From positions 62,001 to 126,000 of the forward strand of contig JBAXAO010000001.1 in the NCBI GenBank assembly GCA_037142435.1: a stretch of 64,000 bases of DNA. Direction: 5' to 3'. Of the stretch, positions 44,721 to 53,940 are shown one piece after another; position 1 is the first letter of the stretch, and every line of letters begins with the position of its first letter. The notes beneath the pieces were generated by a model, which was not told the origin of the DNA, ran no database searches, and worked only from the letters and a program-made list of their open reading frames with translations. This stretch comes from CAIMZW01 sp037142435. GTDB taxonomy: Bacteria > Actinomycetota > Actinomycetes > Nanopelagicales > Nanopelagicaceae. A program made the position numbers and the translations under genes.

Positions 44721-45517
44721 GTCTCACGCCTCTTCAACAATTATTTATTAATTTAAAAAGCGAAAACCGAGCAGCGTTGATTGGTTACGTGCCCGCTGGT
44801 TTTCCCTCCAAACTTGAATGTATCGAAGTCATCAAAGCCATGGTCGCTGGCGGCGTTGATGCGATCGAAATTGGGTACCCCTACTCTGACCCGGTAATGG
44901 ACGGACCGATTATTCAGGCTGCTGCCGATCAATCTCTGCGTGGCGGAACCGGTGCGGCTGATGTTTTTGCAGTGCTCAAGGCGACTACAGAGCTGGGAGT
45001 TCCTGCCGTTGTGATGACGTACTGGAATCCAATAGAAAGATATGGCATCGATAATTTTGCCCGAGATTTGCAGGCCGCCGGTGGATCCGGTGTCATCACG
45101 CCTGATCTCACGATCGAAGAATCTCTTCCATGGGCCAGCGCTGCGGAAAAACATGGAATCAATCGCATTTATGTCGTGGCTCCGAGCACCTTGGGTAAAC
45201 GATTGACCGCGGTCACGCATCAGTGTTCTGGCTTCGTATATGCCGCCAGCCTGATGGGCGTAACTGGAACTCGAACATCTGTTTCTGCCGGGGCCGAGGC
45301 TCTCGTGGCTCGAGTCCGCGAGGTAACTGATACCCCCATTTCAGTAGGTTTGGGCGTTTCTACTCGCGAGCAAGCGCACGAAGTTGCGCGGTACGCAGAT
45401 GGCGTAATCGTCGGATCTGCCTTTATCCGATTGATTCAAGAATCCGCAACATTTGCCGAGGGTTTGCTGAAAGTCCAAGAACTTGCCGCCGAATTAGCCG
45501 ATGGCGTTCGGCGATGA
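44717..45517 (+). CDS. trpA: Tryptophan synthase alpha subunit TrpA
   Basis: The indole-releasing subunit, 266 residues. It shows ALIGYVPAGFPS, the catalytic glutamate in DAIEIGYPYSDPVMDGP, the catalytic aspartate region VITPDLTIEES and GVTGTRTS. The gene ends within the first copy of a 37-bp tandem duplication (45479-45552). The duplication changed the stop from an ancestral TAA to TGA but left the C-terminal sequence ELADGVRR unchanged. It is the last gene of the his-trp block. Confidence 0.96.
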   Translation: MSLTPLQQLFINLKSENRAALIGYVPAGFPSKLECIEVIKAMVAGGVDAIEIGYPYSDPVMDGPIIQAAADQSLRGGTGAADVFAVLKATTELGVPAVVMTYWNPIERYGIDNFARDLQAAGGSGVITPDLTIEESLPWASAAEKHGINRIYVVAPSTLGKRLTAVTHQCSGFVYAASLMGVTGTRTSVSAGAEALVARVREVTDTPISVGLGVSTREQAHEVARYADGVIVGSAFIRLIQESATFAEGLLKVQELAAELADGVRR

Positions 45518-45552
45518 ACTTGCCGCCGAATTAGCCGATGGCGTTCGGCGAT
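45479..45552 (+). repeat. Perfect 37-bp tandem duplication at trpA 3' end
   Basis: The 37 bases at 45479-45515 are repeated exactly at 45516-45552. Copy one encodes the last residues of TrpA. The junction creates the TGA stop used now. Copy two is an untranslated relic ending in a TAA that would be the original stop. Exact identity suggests a very recent event or active slippage. Confidence 0.95.
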
Positions 45553-45626
45553 AATCTCGCTTGTTTCAGGGTAAGTTTTCCTCAAGAAATTAATCGCGCA
45601 TATCGCATCACTGAACGGGAGTACAC

Positions 45627-46301
45627 GTGGCACAGAAGAGCGGCGGAGATAAGGGAACTCGAGTTCTTGTTATCGGCATGGTGGTATTTGTAGTTTTAGT
45701 TGGAGTTATATTTTCAGTGGTCAGCGCCAATAATCGCAATCACGTAACAATGCCATCTTCAGTCTCCAAGGCTGATGGCAATGGAATTGCCTTTAATACT
45801 TCAGCAAAACCAAAGATCGATATCTGGGAAGATTTTCAATGCCCAGTCTGTCAACGCTTCGAAGCAACCAATAACGATTACATCAACCAAATTGTGAAGG
45901 CTGGAAAAGCCAAAGTTGTCTTCCACATCATGTCCTTCATTGGTGCGGAATCTGTCACTGCAGCAGCTGCGAGTGCATGCGCTGCCGATGCTGGAAAGTT
46001 CTTGGAATTCCACCGAGCTCTCTATGTAAATCAACCGACCAAAGAAAACTCAGGACAGTGGACTGACCCGACTCTGATTATTTTGGGCGGAACGGCGGGG
46101 ATCACCTCTAAGGATTTCGCAAGTTGCATCTCCAGCGGCAAGTATCTCAATTGGACCAAGACCGTAGAGGCCGATGCTGCCAAGCAAGGAATCAATGCGA
46201 CCCCGACAGTTTTCGTTAATGGCAAAGAAATTAACCGAAACACTCAGTACATGGATCCAGCGGCGTTTAAAGCAGTTCTCAAGGCTGGTGGAATCGCTTA
46301 A
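45627..46301 (+). CDS. DsbA-like membrane-anchored thiol-disulfide oxidoreductase
   Basis: A 224-residue protein with a single N-terminal signal-anchor (residues about 12-33) and an extracytoplasmic thioredoxin-fold domain. The active site is F-Q-C-P-V-C (near residues 72-77). The cis-proline region is INATPTVFVNGKEI near the C-terminus. It probably forms or isomerises disulfides in exported proteins. GTG start with GGGAG upstream. A protein of this kind lies between trpA and lgt in other Actinobacteria too. Confidence 0.88.
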   Translation: MAQKSGGDKGTRVLVIGMVVFVVLVGVIFSVVSANNRNHVTMPSSVSKADGNGIAFNTSAKPKIDIWEDFQCPVCQRFEATNNDYINQIVKAGKAKVVFHIMSFIGAESVTAAAASACAADAGKFLEFHRALYVNQPTKENSGQWTDPTLIILGGTAGITSKDFASCISSGKYLNWTKTVEADAAKQGINATPTVFVNGKEINRNTQYMDPAAFKAVLKAGGIA

Positions 46302-46317
46302 AGGCGTTTTCGCCTTT
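46300..46317 (+). terminator. Short hairpin between dsbA-like gene and lgt
   Basis: AAAGGCG (46300-46306) pairs with CGCCTTT (46311-46317) around a TTTT loop, overlapping the upstream stop codon and ending five bases before the lgt ATG. It could be a weak terminator or shape access to the lgt start, since there is no clear ribosome site. Confidence 0.45.
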
Positions 46318-46322
46318 GCAAG

Positions 46323-47162
46323 ATGAGATTCTTTATCCCGACTCCTAGTACCTCGGTACTGGAGTTGGGCAGTCTCACGATCCATTTCTATGCGCTAGCC
46401 ATCTTGCTGGGGATTATCGCTGCTCTTTTGATCGCTCGACATCAATATGCCCGTAGCGGTGGCGACATAGAAGAAATTTCCGAATTAGCGCTTTGGACTA
46501 TTCTCGCTGGAATCGTTGGCGGGCGGCTCTATCATGTCATTACTTCGCCGGATGCCTACTTTGGAACTGGCGGACATCCACTCAATGCCTTAAAAATTTG
46601 GGAAGGCGGGATGGGAATTTGGGGCGCTGTTGCAGTTGGTGGCGCGGTGGCCTATCTCCTCTTCCGCTCCAAACCGCGCTCGCAGCCATTTGCAACTTTG
46701 GCTGATGCTCTCGCGCCAGCGCTCTTAGTGGCGCAGGGGATTGGTCGCTGGGGCAATTGGTTTAATGGTGAGCTCTTTGGGTCACCTACCACCTTGCCTT
46801 GGGGATTACAGATTCCCCTCGGGTTACGTCCGGTCGGGTATGAGTCCTTTGCTACTTTCCACCCCACTTTCTTGTACGAGTCACTTTGGTGCTTTGCCGG
46901 GGCTCTAATTTTGATGAAAGTCCCACCATTTCAGCGATTGCGGCCGGGATATCGCTTCGTCGCATATGTTGCGATTTACACCTTAGGCCGGACTTGGATT
47001 GAGGCGCTGCGGATTGACGATGCTCACCATATTTTCGGGTTGCGTCTCAATCTTTGGGTCAGTGGGACTCTGCTACTGATTTCCATCGTTGCGCTCATGC
47101 GCCGTGGATTCAGTCACAGCTCGGTTTTGGATGAGAACGGAGAGGTAGACTCAAGTTCATGA
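46323..47162 (+). CDS. lgt: Prolipoprotein diacylglyceryl transferase Lgt
   Basis: A 279-residue membrane enzyme with about seven helices that adds diacylglycerol to the lipobox cysteine. The signature is AQGIGRWGNWFNGELFGSPT near residue 140, with GGRLYHV earlier and HPTFLYESLW later. It works upstream of LspA, also encoded in this window. The start overlaps a short hairpin. The stop overlaps the VIT1/CCC1-type gene (ATGA). Confidence 0.95.
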   Translation: MRFFIPTPSTSVLELGSLTIHFYALAILLGIIAALLIARHQYARSGGDIEEISELALWTILAGIVGGRLYHVITSPDAYFGTGGHPLNALKIWEGGMGIWGAVAVGGAVAYLLFRSKPRSQPFATLADALAPALLVAQGIGRWGNWFNGELFGSPTTLPWGLQIPLGLRPVGYESFATFHPTFLYESLWCFAGALILMKVPPFQRLRPGYRFVAYVAIYTLGRTWIEALRIDDAHHIFGLRLNLWVSGTLLLISIVALMRRGFSHSSVLDENGEVDSSS

Positions 47163-47866
47163 TTGAAGATGTCCACATCCGAAATGAAGAGCACCGCACC
47201 CACAAGGCGGGCTGGCTGCGCGCCGCCGTACTTGGTGCAAATGATGGACTGATCGCAACTGCCAGCCTGATGATTGGTGTTTCCGCTGCTCGAGTCACCT
47301 CGAGTTTCTTAATTACTGCCGCGGTCGCTGGAATTGTTGCTGGTGCAATGTCCATGGCTGTCGGTGAATACATTTCGGTGCGCTCGCAAAGTGATATCGA
47401 AGAATCCGATCGCTTACTGGAGATCCAGCATCTGGCCACCGATCCCGATGGCGAACTTGAAGAATTGGTTCACATATACATGAACCGGGGTCTCACCCGA
47501 GAATTAGCCGAACAGGTTGCCCAAACGATGCACGAGAAGGACGCCCTCGAGGCTCACCTTCGCGACGAGCTCGGACAATTTGAGCACACCAAGGCTCGAC
47601 CAGTTCAGGCCTCCATTGCCTCATCGATCAGTTACACCGCCGGGGGAATTGTTCCCTTCCTTGGAGCTTTGGCCCCAACGATGGGCGCGAAAGTCTGGTC
47701 CATCGTTGGATTCACCGTAGTTGGACTGATCGGCACCGGGATTGTCAGCGCTCGGTTGGCTGGCTCTGGCGTGGTCAAAACCACCTTACGCATCCTCATC
47801 GGCGGCAGCGTCGGCATGGCGATTACCGCCGGAATCGGATCATTGGTACATCTCTCCGGAATCTAG
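47159..47866 (+). CDS. VIT1/CCC1-family iron or manganese carrier
   Basis: A 235-residue membrane protein of the vacuolar iron transporter family. The first part holds LRAAVLGANDGLIATASLMIGV and GAMSMAVGEYISVRSQSDIEE, both family signatures. A cytoplasmic helix rich in glutamate (about residues 80-140, metal binding) follows, then three further helices. Bacterial members export or sequester Fe2+ or Mn2+; substrate not settled by sequence. Overlaps lgt by four bases. Confidence 0.88.
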   Translation: MIEDVHIRNEEHRTHKAGWLRAAVLGANDGLIATASLMIGVSAARVTSSFLITAAVAGIVAGAMSMAVGEYISVRSQSDIEESDRLLEIQHLATDPDGELEELVHIYMNRGLTRELAEQVAQTMHEKDALEAHLRDELGQFEHTKARPVQASIASSISYTAGGIVPFLGALAPTMGAKVWSIVGFTVVGLIGTGIVSARLAGSGVVKTTLRILIGGSVGMAITAGIGSLVHLSGI

Positions 47867-47958
47867 TTGCTACGCTTGCGTGCTCGTGAAAGGCGTTTGC
47901 CTCACCTCGAGTAGGTTTGTTGGGCCACCGTTGTCCCGACCGTTCACAAGGAGCGATC

Positions 47959-50900
47959 GTGACACTCTTCAGTAATCTGCCGCTTGCGCAAGGTCTCTAT
48001 GACCCTGCCCAAGAACACGACTCTTGCGGCGTTGCGATGATTGCAACTCTCAACAAAGTGGCCACTCACGATATCGTCGCTCAAGCTCTCACAGCCCTTC
48101 GAAACCTCGAGCATCGCGGCGCGTCTGGGGCTGAACCAGATAGTGGTGACGGAGCTGGAATTCTTATCGTCATTCCGGATGAGTTCTATCGCGCGAGCGT
48201 TGAATTTGAATTACCGGCAAATGGACATTACGCAACCGGCATCGCATTTATTGATGCGACCCTCACAGATCGCTCGACGATTAATCGCATTGCCGAAGAA
48301 GAAGGACTATCAATTCTCGGCTGGCGTGTACTTCCTGTTAATCCAATTTCTTTAGGCAAGACTGCTCTATCCGTTATGCCCCAGTTTGAACAGCTATTTA
48401 TTGCCGGAAAAGGCAATCAATCAGATCTCGTCCTGGATCGAATGGCCTTTGCCTTCCGCAAGCGCGTCGAACATGAATTACCCATTTACTTTCCATCGCT
48501 TTCATCTCGCACCATCGTTTACAAAGGCATGTTGACGACGGGTCAACTAGAAGAATTTTTCCCTGATCTTTCTGATCCACGTACTGTCTCAACTTTGGCG
48601 CTGGTTCACTCTCGTTTTTCCACCAACACCTTTCCGTCATGGCCTCTGGCCCACCCATATCGGTTCATCGCTCATAACGGTGAGATAAATACCGTTCGTG
48701 GAAACCGTAACTGGATGCGCGCTCGCGAAGCACTGTTATCCAGCGATGTAATTCCAGGCGATCTCTCGCGACTCTTTCCCATCGTTGATCAATCCGGCAG
48801 CGATACGGCCTCTTTCGATGAGGTACTTGAACTTCTCTATCTAGGTGGGCGCTCGCTACCTCACGCCATCTTGATGATGATCCCAGAGGCCTGGGAAAAC
48901 CATGCCACCATGCCGCGCAATCGTCGCGATTTTTACGCATTCCATTCTTCAATGATGGAGCCATGGGATGGTCCTGCCTGCGTGACCTTCACCGATGGCC
49001 ATCAAGTCGGTGCGGTACTTGATCGAAATGGACTTCGCCCTTCGCGTTACTGGGTCACAAAAGATGGACTGGTAATTTTGGCATCAGAGGTTGGCGTGCT
49101 TGATATTCCACAAGAGAACGTCGCCCGCAAGGGTCGCCTGCAACCTGGGCGGATGTTCCTTGTAGATATCGAGCAAGGTCGCATTATCGAAGATGATGAA
49201 ATCAAGAACGAATTGGCGGACGCAGCTCCTTATGGCGAATGGCTGCATAGCGGCATCGTTAGTTTGGCTGACCTACCTGCACGCGAACATATTGTGTACC
49301 CGCATTCATCAGTTATTCGCCGTCAGCGCGCCTTTGGATACACCGAAGAAGAACTTCGGATCATTATCGGCCCCATGGCCAAGAATGGTGCCGAACCATT
49401 AGGTTCAATGGGTACAGATACGCCCATAGCCGCTCTATCTGATAAACCTCGCCTGCTCTTCGATTACTTCGCCCAACTCTTTGCCCAGGTGACTAATCCG
49501 CCGCTAGATGCGATTCGTGAAGAACTCGTTACCAGCTTAGGCGGGACCATTGGACCTGAGCACAATTTGTTAGACCCAGGACCATCATCCTGCCGTCAGA
49601 TTTCGTTGCCTTTCCCTGTTATTGATAATGATGAACTTGCAAAGATCATTCACGTCAATGCAGATGGAGATCATCCCGGATTTGCCGCACACGTTGTTCG
49701 AGGTCTCTTCCCAGTTTCTGGTGGGGGAGAAGCGCTTCAAGAGCGCATTGCCGAGATTCGTCATGAAGTGTCGCAAGCAATTGCCGAAGGTGCGCGCATC
49801 ATCGTGCTCTCTGACCGAGACGGTGATTCTGAAGATGCTCCAATTCCATCATTACTTCTTACTTCGGCAATTCATCATCACCTCATTCGCGAAAAGACTC
49901 GAACTAAAGTTGGTCTCGTTGTAGAAACAGGCGAAGTTCGCGAAGTGCACCATGTGGCATTGTTGGTTGGTTTTGGCGCCGCCGCTGTAAACCCTTACTT
50001 GGCTATGGAAAGCGCCGAAGACTTAGTTCGTCAGGGTGTCATCACTGGTATCACGCCAGAGAAGGCGGTTGGAAATCTCATCAAATCTTTGGGCAAGGGT
50101 GTCCTGAAGGTCATGTCCAAGATGGGTATTTCCACTATCGCTTCCTATACCGGAGCTCAAGTCTTTGAAGCTATCGGTCTATCTCGTGAAGTCGTGGATG
50201 AATACTTTGTTGGAGTCACCTCTCGCCTAGGCGGAATTAGCCTTGATGTTATTGCTGAAGAGACCATCAAGCGTCATCACATTGCCTATCCTCCTGGTGG
50301 AGAAATCCCTGGAACGAAGAGACTGCCCATTGGCGGCGAATACCAATGGCGCCGCGAAGGTGAGCCTCACCTCTTTGACCCCGAGACCGTGTTCACGCTG
50401 CAGCATTCCACCCGAGCAAAACGATATGACGTCTTTAAGCGGTATACCTCTCGGATTGATGATCAAGCTCGAGCTCTTATGACTTTGCGTGGTCTCTTTA
50501 CGCTGCGAGAGGGTCTATTGCCAGCGGTTCCCTTGGATGAAGTTGAATCCGCATCTAGCATCATCAAGCGGTTTGCTACGGGTGCGATGTCTTATGGCTC
50601 AATCTCCAGCGAAGCCCACGAGACCTTAGCCATTGCCATGAACCGCATTGGCGGAAAATCCAATACCGGAGAGGGCGGCGAAGATCCAGCTCGTTACACC
50701 CCCGAGGCAAATGGCGATTCCAAGCGATCATCTATAAAGCAAGTAGCTAGCGGTCGTTTCGGCGTCACTTCAGAATATTTAGTTAACTCCGATGACATTC
50801 AGATCAAAATGGCACAGGGTGCCAAGCCTGGAGAAGGCGGACAGCTTCCTGGTAACAAGGTCTATCCATGGATCGCCAAGGTACGTTATTCAACTCCTGG

Positions 50901-52479
50901 TGTTGGTTTGATTTCGCCGCCACCTCATCACGATATTTACTCCATTGAAGATCTTGCTCAACTTATTCACGATTTGAAGAATGCAAATAAAAATGCGCGC
51001 GTTCACGTGAAGTTGGTAGCCGAGGTTGGAGTCGGAACTGTTGCAGCCGGAGTGAGCAAAGCTCATGCTGACGTTGTCTTGATCTCCGGTCACGACGGCG
51101 GTACCGGAGCCTCTCCATTGACGTCGCTTAAGCACGCTGGTGCACCTTGGGAGCTTGGTCTTGCGGAGACGCAACAGACTTTAATTCTCAACGGTCTGCG
51201 TGATCGCATCGTTGTTCAAGTTGATGGTCAAATGAAGACTGGTCGAGATGTCATTATCGGTGCGCTGCTCGGTGCTGAGGAATTTGGCTTTGCAACAGCG
51301 CCACTTGTGGTTTCTGGATGTGTCATGATGCGCGTTTGTCATATGGATACCTGTCCAGTCGGCGTGGCAACTCAAAACCCCGAACTCCGCGCCCGCTTTT
51401 CCGGCAAACCAGAGTTCGTTGAGACATTCTTCGAATACATTGCTGAAGAAGTACGCGAATGGCTTTCCAAACTTGGTTTCCGTTCTCTTGATGAAGCCAT
51501 TGGTCAGGTTGAGTTTTTGGATACTCGAGTAGCGGTAAGCCATTGGAAGGCAAGCGGTCTTGATTTGGCACCGTTATTGCAATCTCCAGTCGGAGATGCA
51601 GACACCGCGCGAAAGAACACGACTGTTCAAGATCATGGTCTTGCCGCAGCTCTAGACAATCAATTAATTGAGTTATCAGCAGATGCCCTCAATTCTTCTC
51701 AGCCAGTGCGAATCGAACTTCCAGTCCGAAACGTCAATCGAACTGTGGGAACGATGTTGGGCGCCGAAGTTACTCGCCGATTCGGAGGATCTGGGTTGCC
51801 TGATGGCACGATTGAAGTACTCCTGCATGGTTCTGCTGGACAATCTTTTGGCGCCTTTATTCCGAAAGGTCTGACTCTGCGACTATTCGGCGACACTAAT
51901 GACTTCGTCGGTAAAGGCTTATCTGGGGGACGAATTGTTGTCCGGCCGGATGAGAAAGCCACATTCCCTTCACACGAGAATGTGATCGCCGGAAACGTCA
52001 TTGGTTATGGCGCCACTTCAGGTCAAATCTTCATTCGTGGTGTCGTTGGCGAACGCTTCTGCGTTCGTAACTCTGGCGCAACTGCCATTGTTGAAGGCGT
52101 CGGAGATCACGGGTGTGAATATATGACCGGTGGAATCGCCATGATCCTAGGAAAGATTGGTCGCAACTTTGCAGCCGGCATGTCTGGTGGTCGGGCATTT
52201 GTACTAGATCTTGATCCACTACTAGTAAATGGAGATTTGGTCGACGTGCTCTCACTTCCTGTTGATCAGGAAGAAATTGTTCATTCGCTTATCGTTCAAT
52301 ACGCCCTTGAAACCGGTTCACCGACCGCTCAATCTCTTGCAGATGACTGGACTTCATCCAAGTCTCGAATATCTATGGTCATGCCTCGAGATTATGCGCG
52401 CGTTCTGGCTGCCATCGATCGGGCCGAACGAGAAGGACTTCCTGTCGACAAAGTAATCATGGAGGCACTCAATGGCTGA
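47959..52479 (+). CDS. gltB: Glutamate synthase large subunit GltB
   Basis: The 1506-residue large subunit of NADPH-dependent glutamate synthase, which makes two glutamates from glutamine and 2-oxoglutarate. The class II glutaminase cysteine is in QEHDSCGVAMI near residue 22, after a short propeptide. The FMN domain contains GGKSNTGEGGEDPAR. The 3Fe-4S cysteines lie in CVMMRVCHMDTCPVG, and a GXGXG-rich C-terminal domain follows. The frame opens at 47917, but GTG at 47959 has AAGGAG seven bases upstream. It overlaps gltD by eight bases. Confidence 0.95.
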   Translation: MTLFSNLPLAQGLYDPAQEHDSCGVAMIATLNKVATHDIVAQALTALRNLEHRGASGAEPDSGDGAGILIVIPDEFYRASVEFELPANGHYATGIAFIDATLTDRSTINRIAEEEGLSILGWRVLPVNPISLGKTALSVMPQFEQLFIAGKGNQSDLVLDRMAFAFRKRVEHELPIYFPSLSSRTIVYKGMLTTGQLEEFFPDLSDPRTVSTLALVHSRFSTNTFPSWPLAHPYRFIAHNGEINTVRGNRNWMRAREALLSSDVIPGDLSRLFPIVDQSGSDTASFDEVLELLYLGGRSLPHAILMMIPEAWENHATMPRNRRDFYAFHSSMMEPWDGPACVTFTDGHQVGAVLDRNGLRPSRYWVTKDGLVILASEVGVLDIPQENVARKGRLQPGRMFLVDIEQGRIIEDDEIKNELADAAPYGEWLHSGIVSLADLPAREHIVYPHSSVIRRQRAFGYTEEELRIIIGPMAKNGAEPLGSMGTDTPIAALSDKPRLLFDYFAQLFAQVTNPPLDAIREELVTSLGGTIGPEHNLLDPGPSSCRQISLPFPVIDNDELAKIIHVNADGDHPGFAAHVVRGLFPVSGGGEALQERIAEIRHEVSQAIAEGARIIVLSDRDGDSEDAPIPSLLLTSAIHHHLIREKTRTKVGLVVETGEVREVHHVALLVGFGAAAVNPYLAMESAEDLVRQGVITGITPEKAVGNLIKSLGKGVLKVMSKMGISTIASYTGAQVFEAIGLSREVVDEYFVGVTSRLGGISLDVIAEETIKRHHIAYPPGGEIPGTKRLPIGGEYQWRREGEPHLFDPETVFTLQHSTRAKRYDVFKRYTSRIDDQARALMTLRGLFTLREGLLPAVPLDEVESASSIIKRFATGAMSYGSISSEAHETLAIAMNRIGGKSNTGEGGEDPARYTPEANGDSKRSSIKQVASGRFGVTSEYLVNSDDIQIKMAQGAKPGEGGQLPGNKVYPWIAKVRYSTPGVGLISPPPHHDIYSIEDLAQLIHDLKNANKNARVHVKLVAEVGVGTVAAGVSKAHADVVLISGHDGGTGASPLTSLKHAGAPWELGLAETQQTLILNGLRDRIVVQVDGQMKTGRDVIIGALLGAEEFGFATAPLVVSGCVMMRVCHMDTCPVGVATQNPELRARFSGKPEFVETFFEYIAEEVREWLSKLGFRSLDEAIGQVEFLDTRVAVSHWKASGLDLAPLLQSPVGDADTARKNTTVQDHGLAAALDNQLIELSADALNSSQPVRIELPVRNVNRTVGTMLGAEVTRRFGGSGLPDGTIEVLLHGSAGQSFGAFIPKGLTLRLFGDTNDFVGKGLSGGRIVVRPDEKATFPSHENVIAGNVIGYGATSGQIFIRGVVGERFCVRNSGATAIVEGVGDHGCEYMTGGIAMILGKIGRNFAAGMSGGRAFVLDLDPLLVNGDLVDVLSLPVDQEEIVHSLIVQYALETGSPTAQSLADDWTSSKSRISMVMPRDYARVLAAIDRAEREGLPVDKVIMEALNG

Positions 52480-53929
52480 TCCCCGCGGATTTCTCACAAC
52501 TCCACGCGTTCTGCCGACGCGACGTCCAGTTGATGTTCGCATTCAAGACTGGAAAGAAGTTTACGAACCACAAGATCTCGGTGACCTGCGCAAGCAAGCC
52601 GGGCGTTGCATGGATTGCGGCATTCCGTTCTGCCATCAGGGTTGCCCACTCGGAAATCTCATTCCCGAGTGGAACGATTTAATGTGGCGAGGTGAAAAGC
52701 GCGAGGCAATTGATCGTCTTCATGCCACAAATAATTTCCCGGAATTCACTGGCAGACTTTGCCCAGCGCCGTGTGAAACCGCATGTGTAGTTGGCATTAA
52801 TGCTCAAGCGGTAACCATCAAGCAAGTTGAACTTCGCACCATCGAGGAAGCCTTCGAAAATGGCACCGTCCTGCCTCTCTCTCCCGATCGCCTTACTGGA
52901 AAGACAGTTGCAGTTATTGGCTCTGGACCTGCCGGATTGGCAGCCGCTCAACAGCTGACTCGCGCTGGCCATACCGTGGCTGTTTATGAACGTGCCGAAA
53001 AAATTGGCGGCCTGCTCCGATACGGAATTCCTGAATTCAAAATGGAGAAATCAATTTTGGATCGTCGATTGGCGCAAATGGAAGCCGAAGGCACCAGATT
53101 TCGCCCGGGCGTAAACGTCGGCGAAGAAATCACTGGCGCTTCACTACGCGTGAAGTATGATGCAGTTGTTCTCGCTGTTGGTTCAACAAATTGGCGTGAT
53201 CTGCAAGTTCCAGGACGAGAATACAAAGGTATTTATCAAGCGATGGAATTTCTGCCTTGGGGAAATAAACAAGGTCTGGGCGAGATCGCTGGCGAACCTC
53301 CCATCAATACACATGGCAAGCACGTAGTAATTCTCGGCGGTGGAGATACTGGTGCAGACTGCTTAGGTACCTCCATCCGACAGGGTGCAGCAAGTGTGAC
53401 CCAGCTGGAGATTTTGCCACGGCCAACGGAAGAACGCCCTTCCTCTCAACCATGGCCTACATATCCAATGATTTATCGAGTTTCATCGGCGCACGAAGAA
53501 GCAGGGGAGCGTCTTTACGCTGTCTCTACTGAAGAATTCTTAGGCGACGCTGACGGCAATGTGCGAGCACTCAAGATTGTTGAAACTCAATTCGTCGATG
53601 GCAAATTTCAAAAGGTTGAAGGTAGTGAGCGCGAAATTCCAGCCGACTTTGTCTTCTTAGCCATGGGCTTTGTCGGACCCGAAAAGAGCCCACTTCTTGA
53701 GCAATTGGAAGTTGAATTCGATCAACGCGGAAATATCAAGCGCGATGACCAATTTCAGACTACAACCGAAGGAGTATTTGTTTGTGGTGATGCTGGTCGC
53801 GGGCAATCTTTGATTGTGTGGGCTATCGCCGAGGGTCGCAGCGCTGCTGCCGCCGTAGATGAATTCTTAGAAGGCGCCACTCAGTTACCAGCGCCGATCG
53901 AACCAACCGCACGTCCTCTGATGGTTTAA
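52472..53929 (+). CDS. gltD: Glutamate synthase small subunit GltD
   Basis: A 485-residue FAD-dependent NADPH oxidoreductase feeding electrons to GltB. N-terminal 4Fe-4S cysteines appear in CMDCGIPFCHQGCPLGN and in CPAPCETAC. The FAD site is VAVIGSGPAGLAAAQQL near residue 148, and the NADPH site is VVILGGGDTGADCLG near 288. The start is an ATG inside the end of gltB. Confidence 0.95.
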   Translation: MADPRGFLTTPRVLPTRRPVDVRIQDWKEVYEPQDLGDLRKQAGRCMDCGIPFCHQGCPLGNLIPEWNDLMWRGEKREAIDRLHATNNFPEFTGRLCPAPCETACVVGINAQAVTIKQVELRTIEEAFENGTVLPLSPDRLTGKTVAVIGSGPAGLAAAQQLTRAGHTVAVYERAEKIGGLLRYGIPEFKMEKSILDRRLAQMEAEGTRFRPGVNVGEEITGASLRVKYDAVVLAVGSTNWRDLQVPGREYKGIYQAMEFLPWGNKQGLGEIAGEPPINTHGKHVVILGGGDTGADCLGTSIRQGAASVTQLEILPRPTEERPSSQPWPTYPMIYRVSSAHEEAGERLYAVSTEEFLGDADGNVRALKIVETQFVDGKFQKVEGSEREIPADFVFLAMGFVGPEKSPLLEQLEVEFDQRGNIKRDDQFQTTTEGVFVCGDAGRGQSLIVWAIAEGRSAAAAVDEFLEGATQLPAPIEPTARPLMV

Positions 53930-53940
53930 GGTTATCAATT

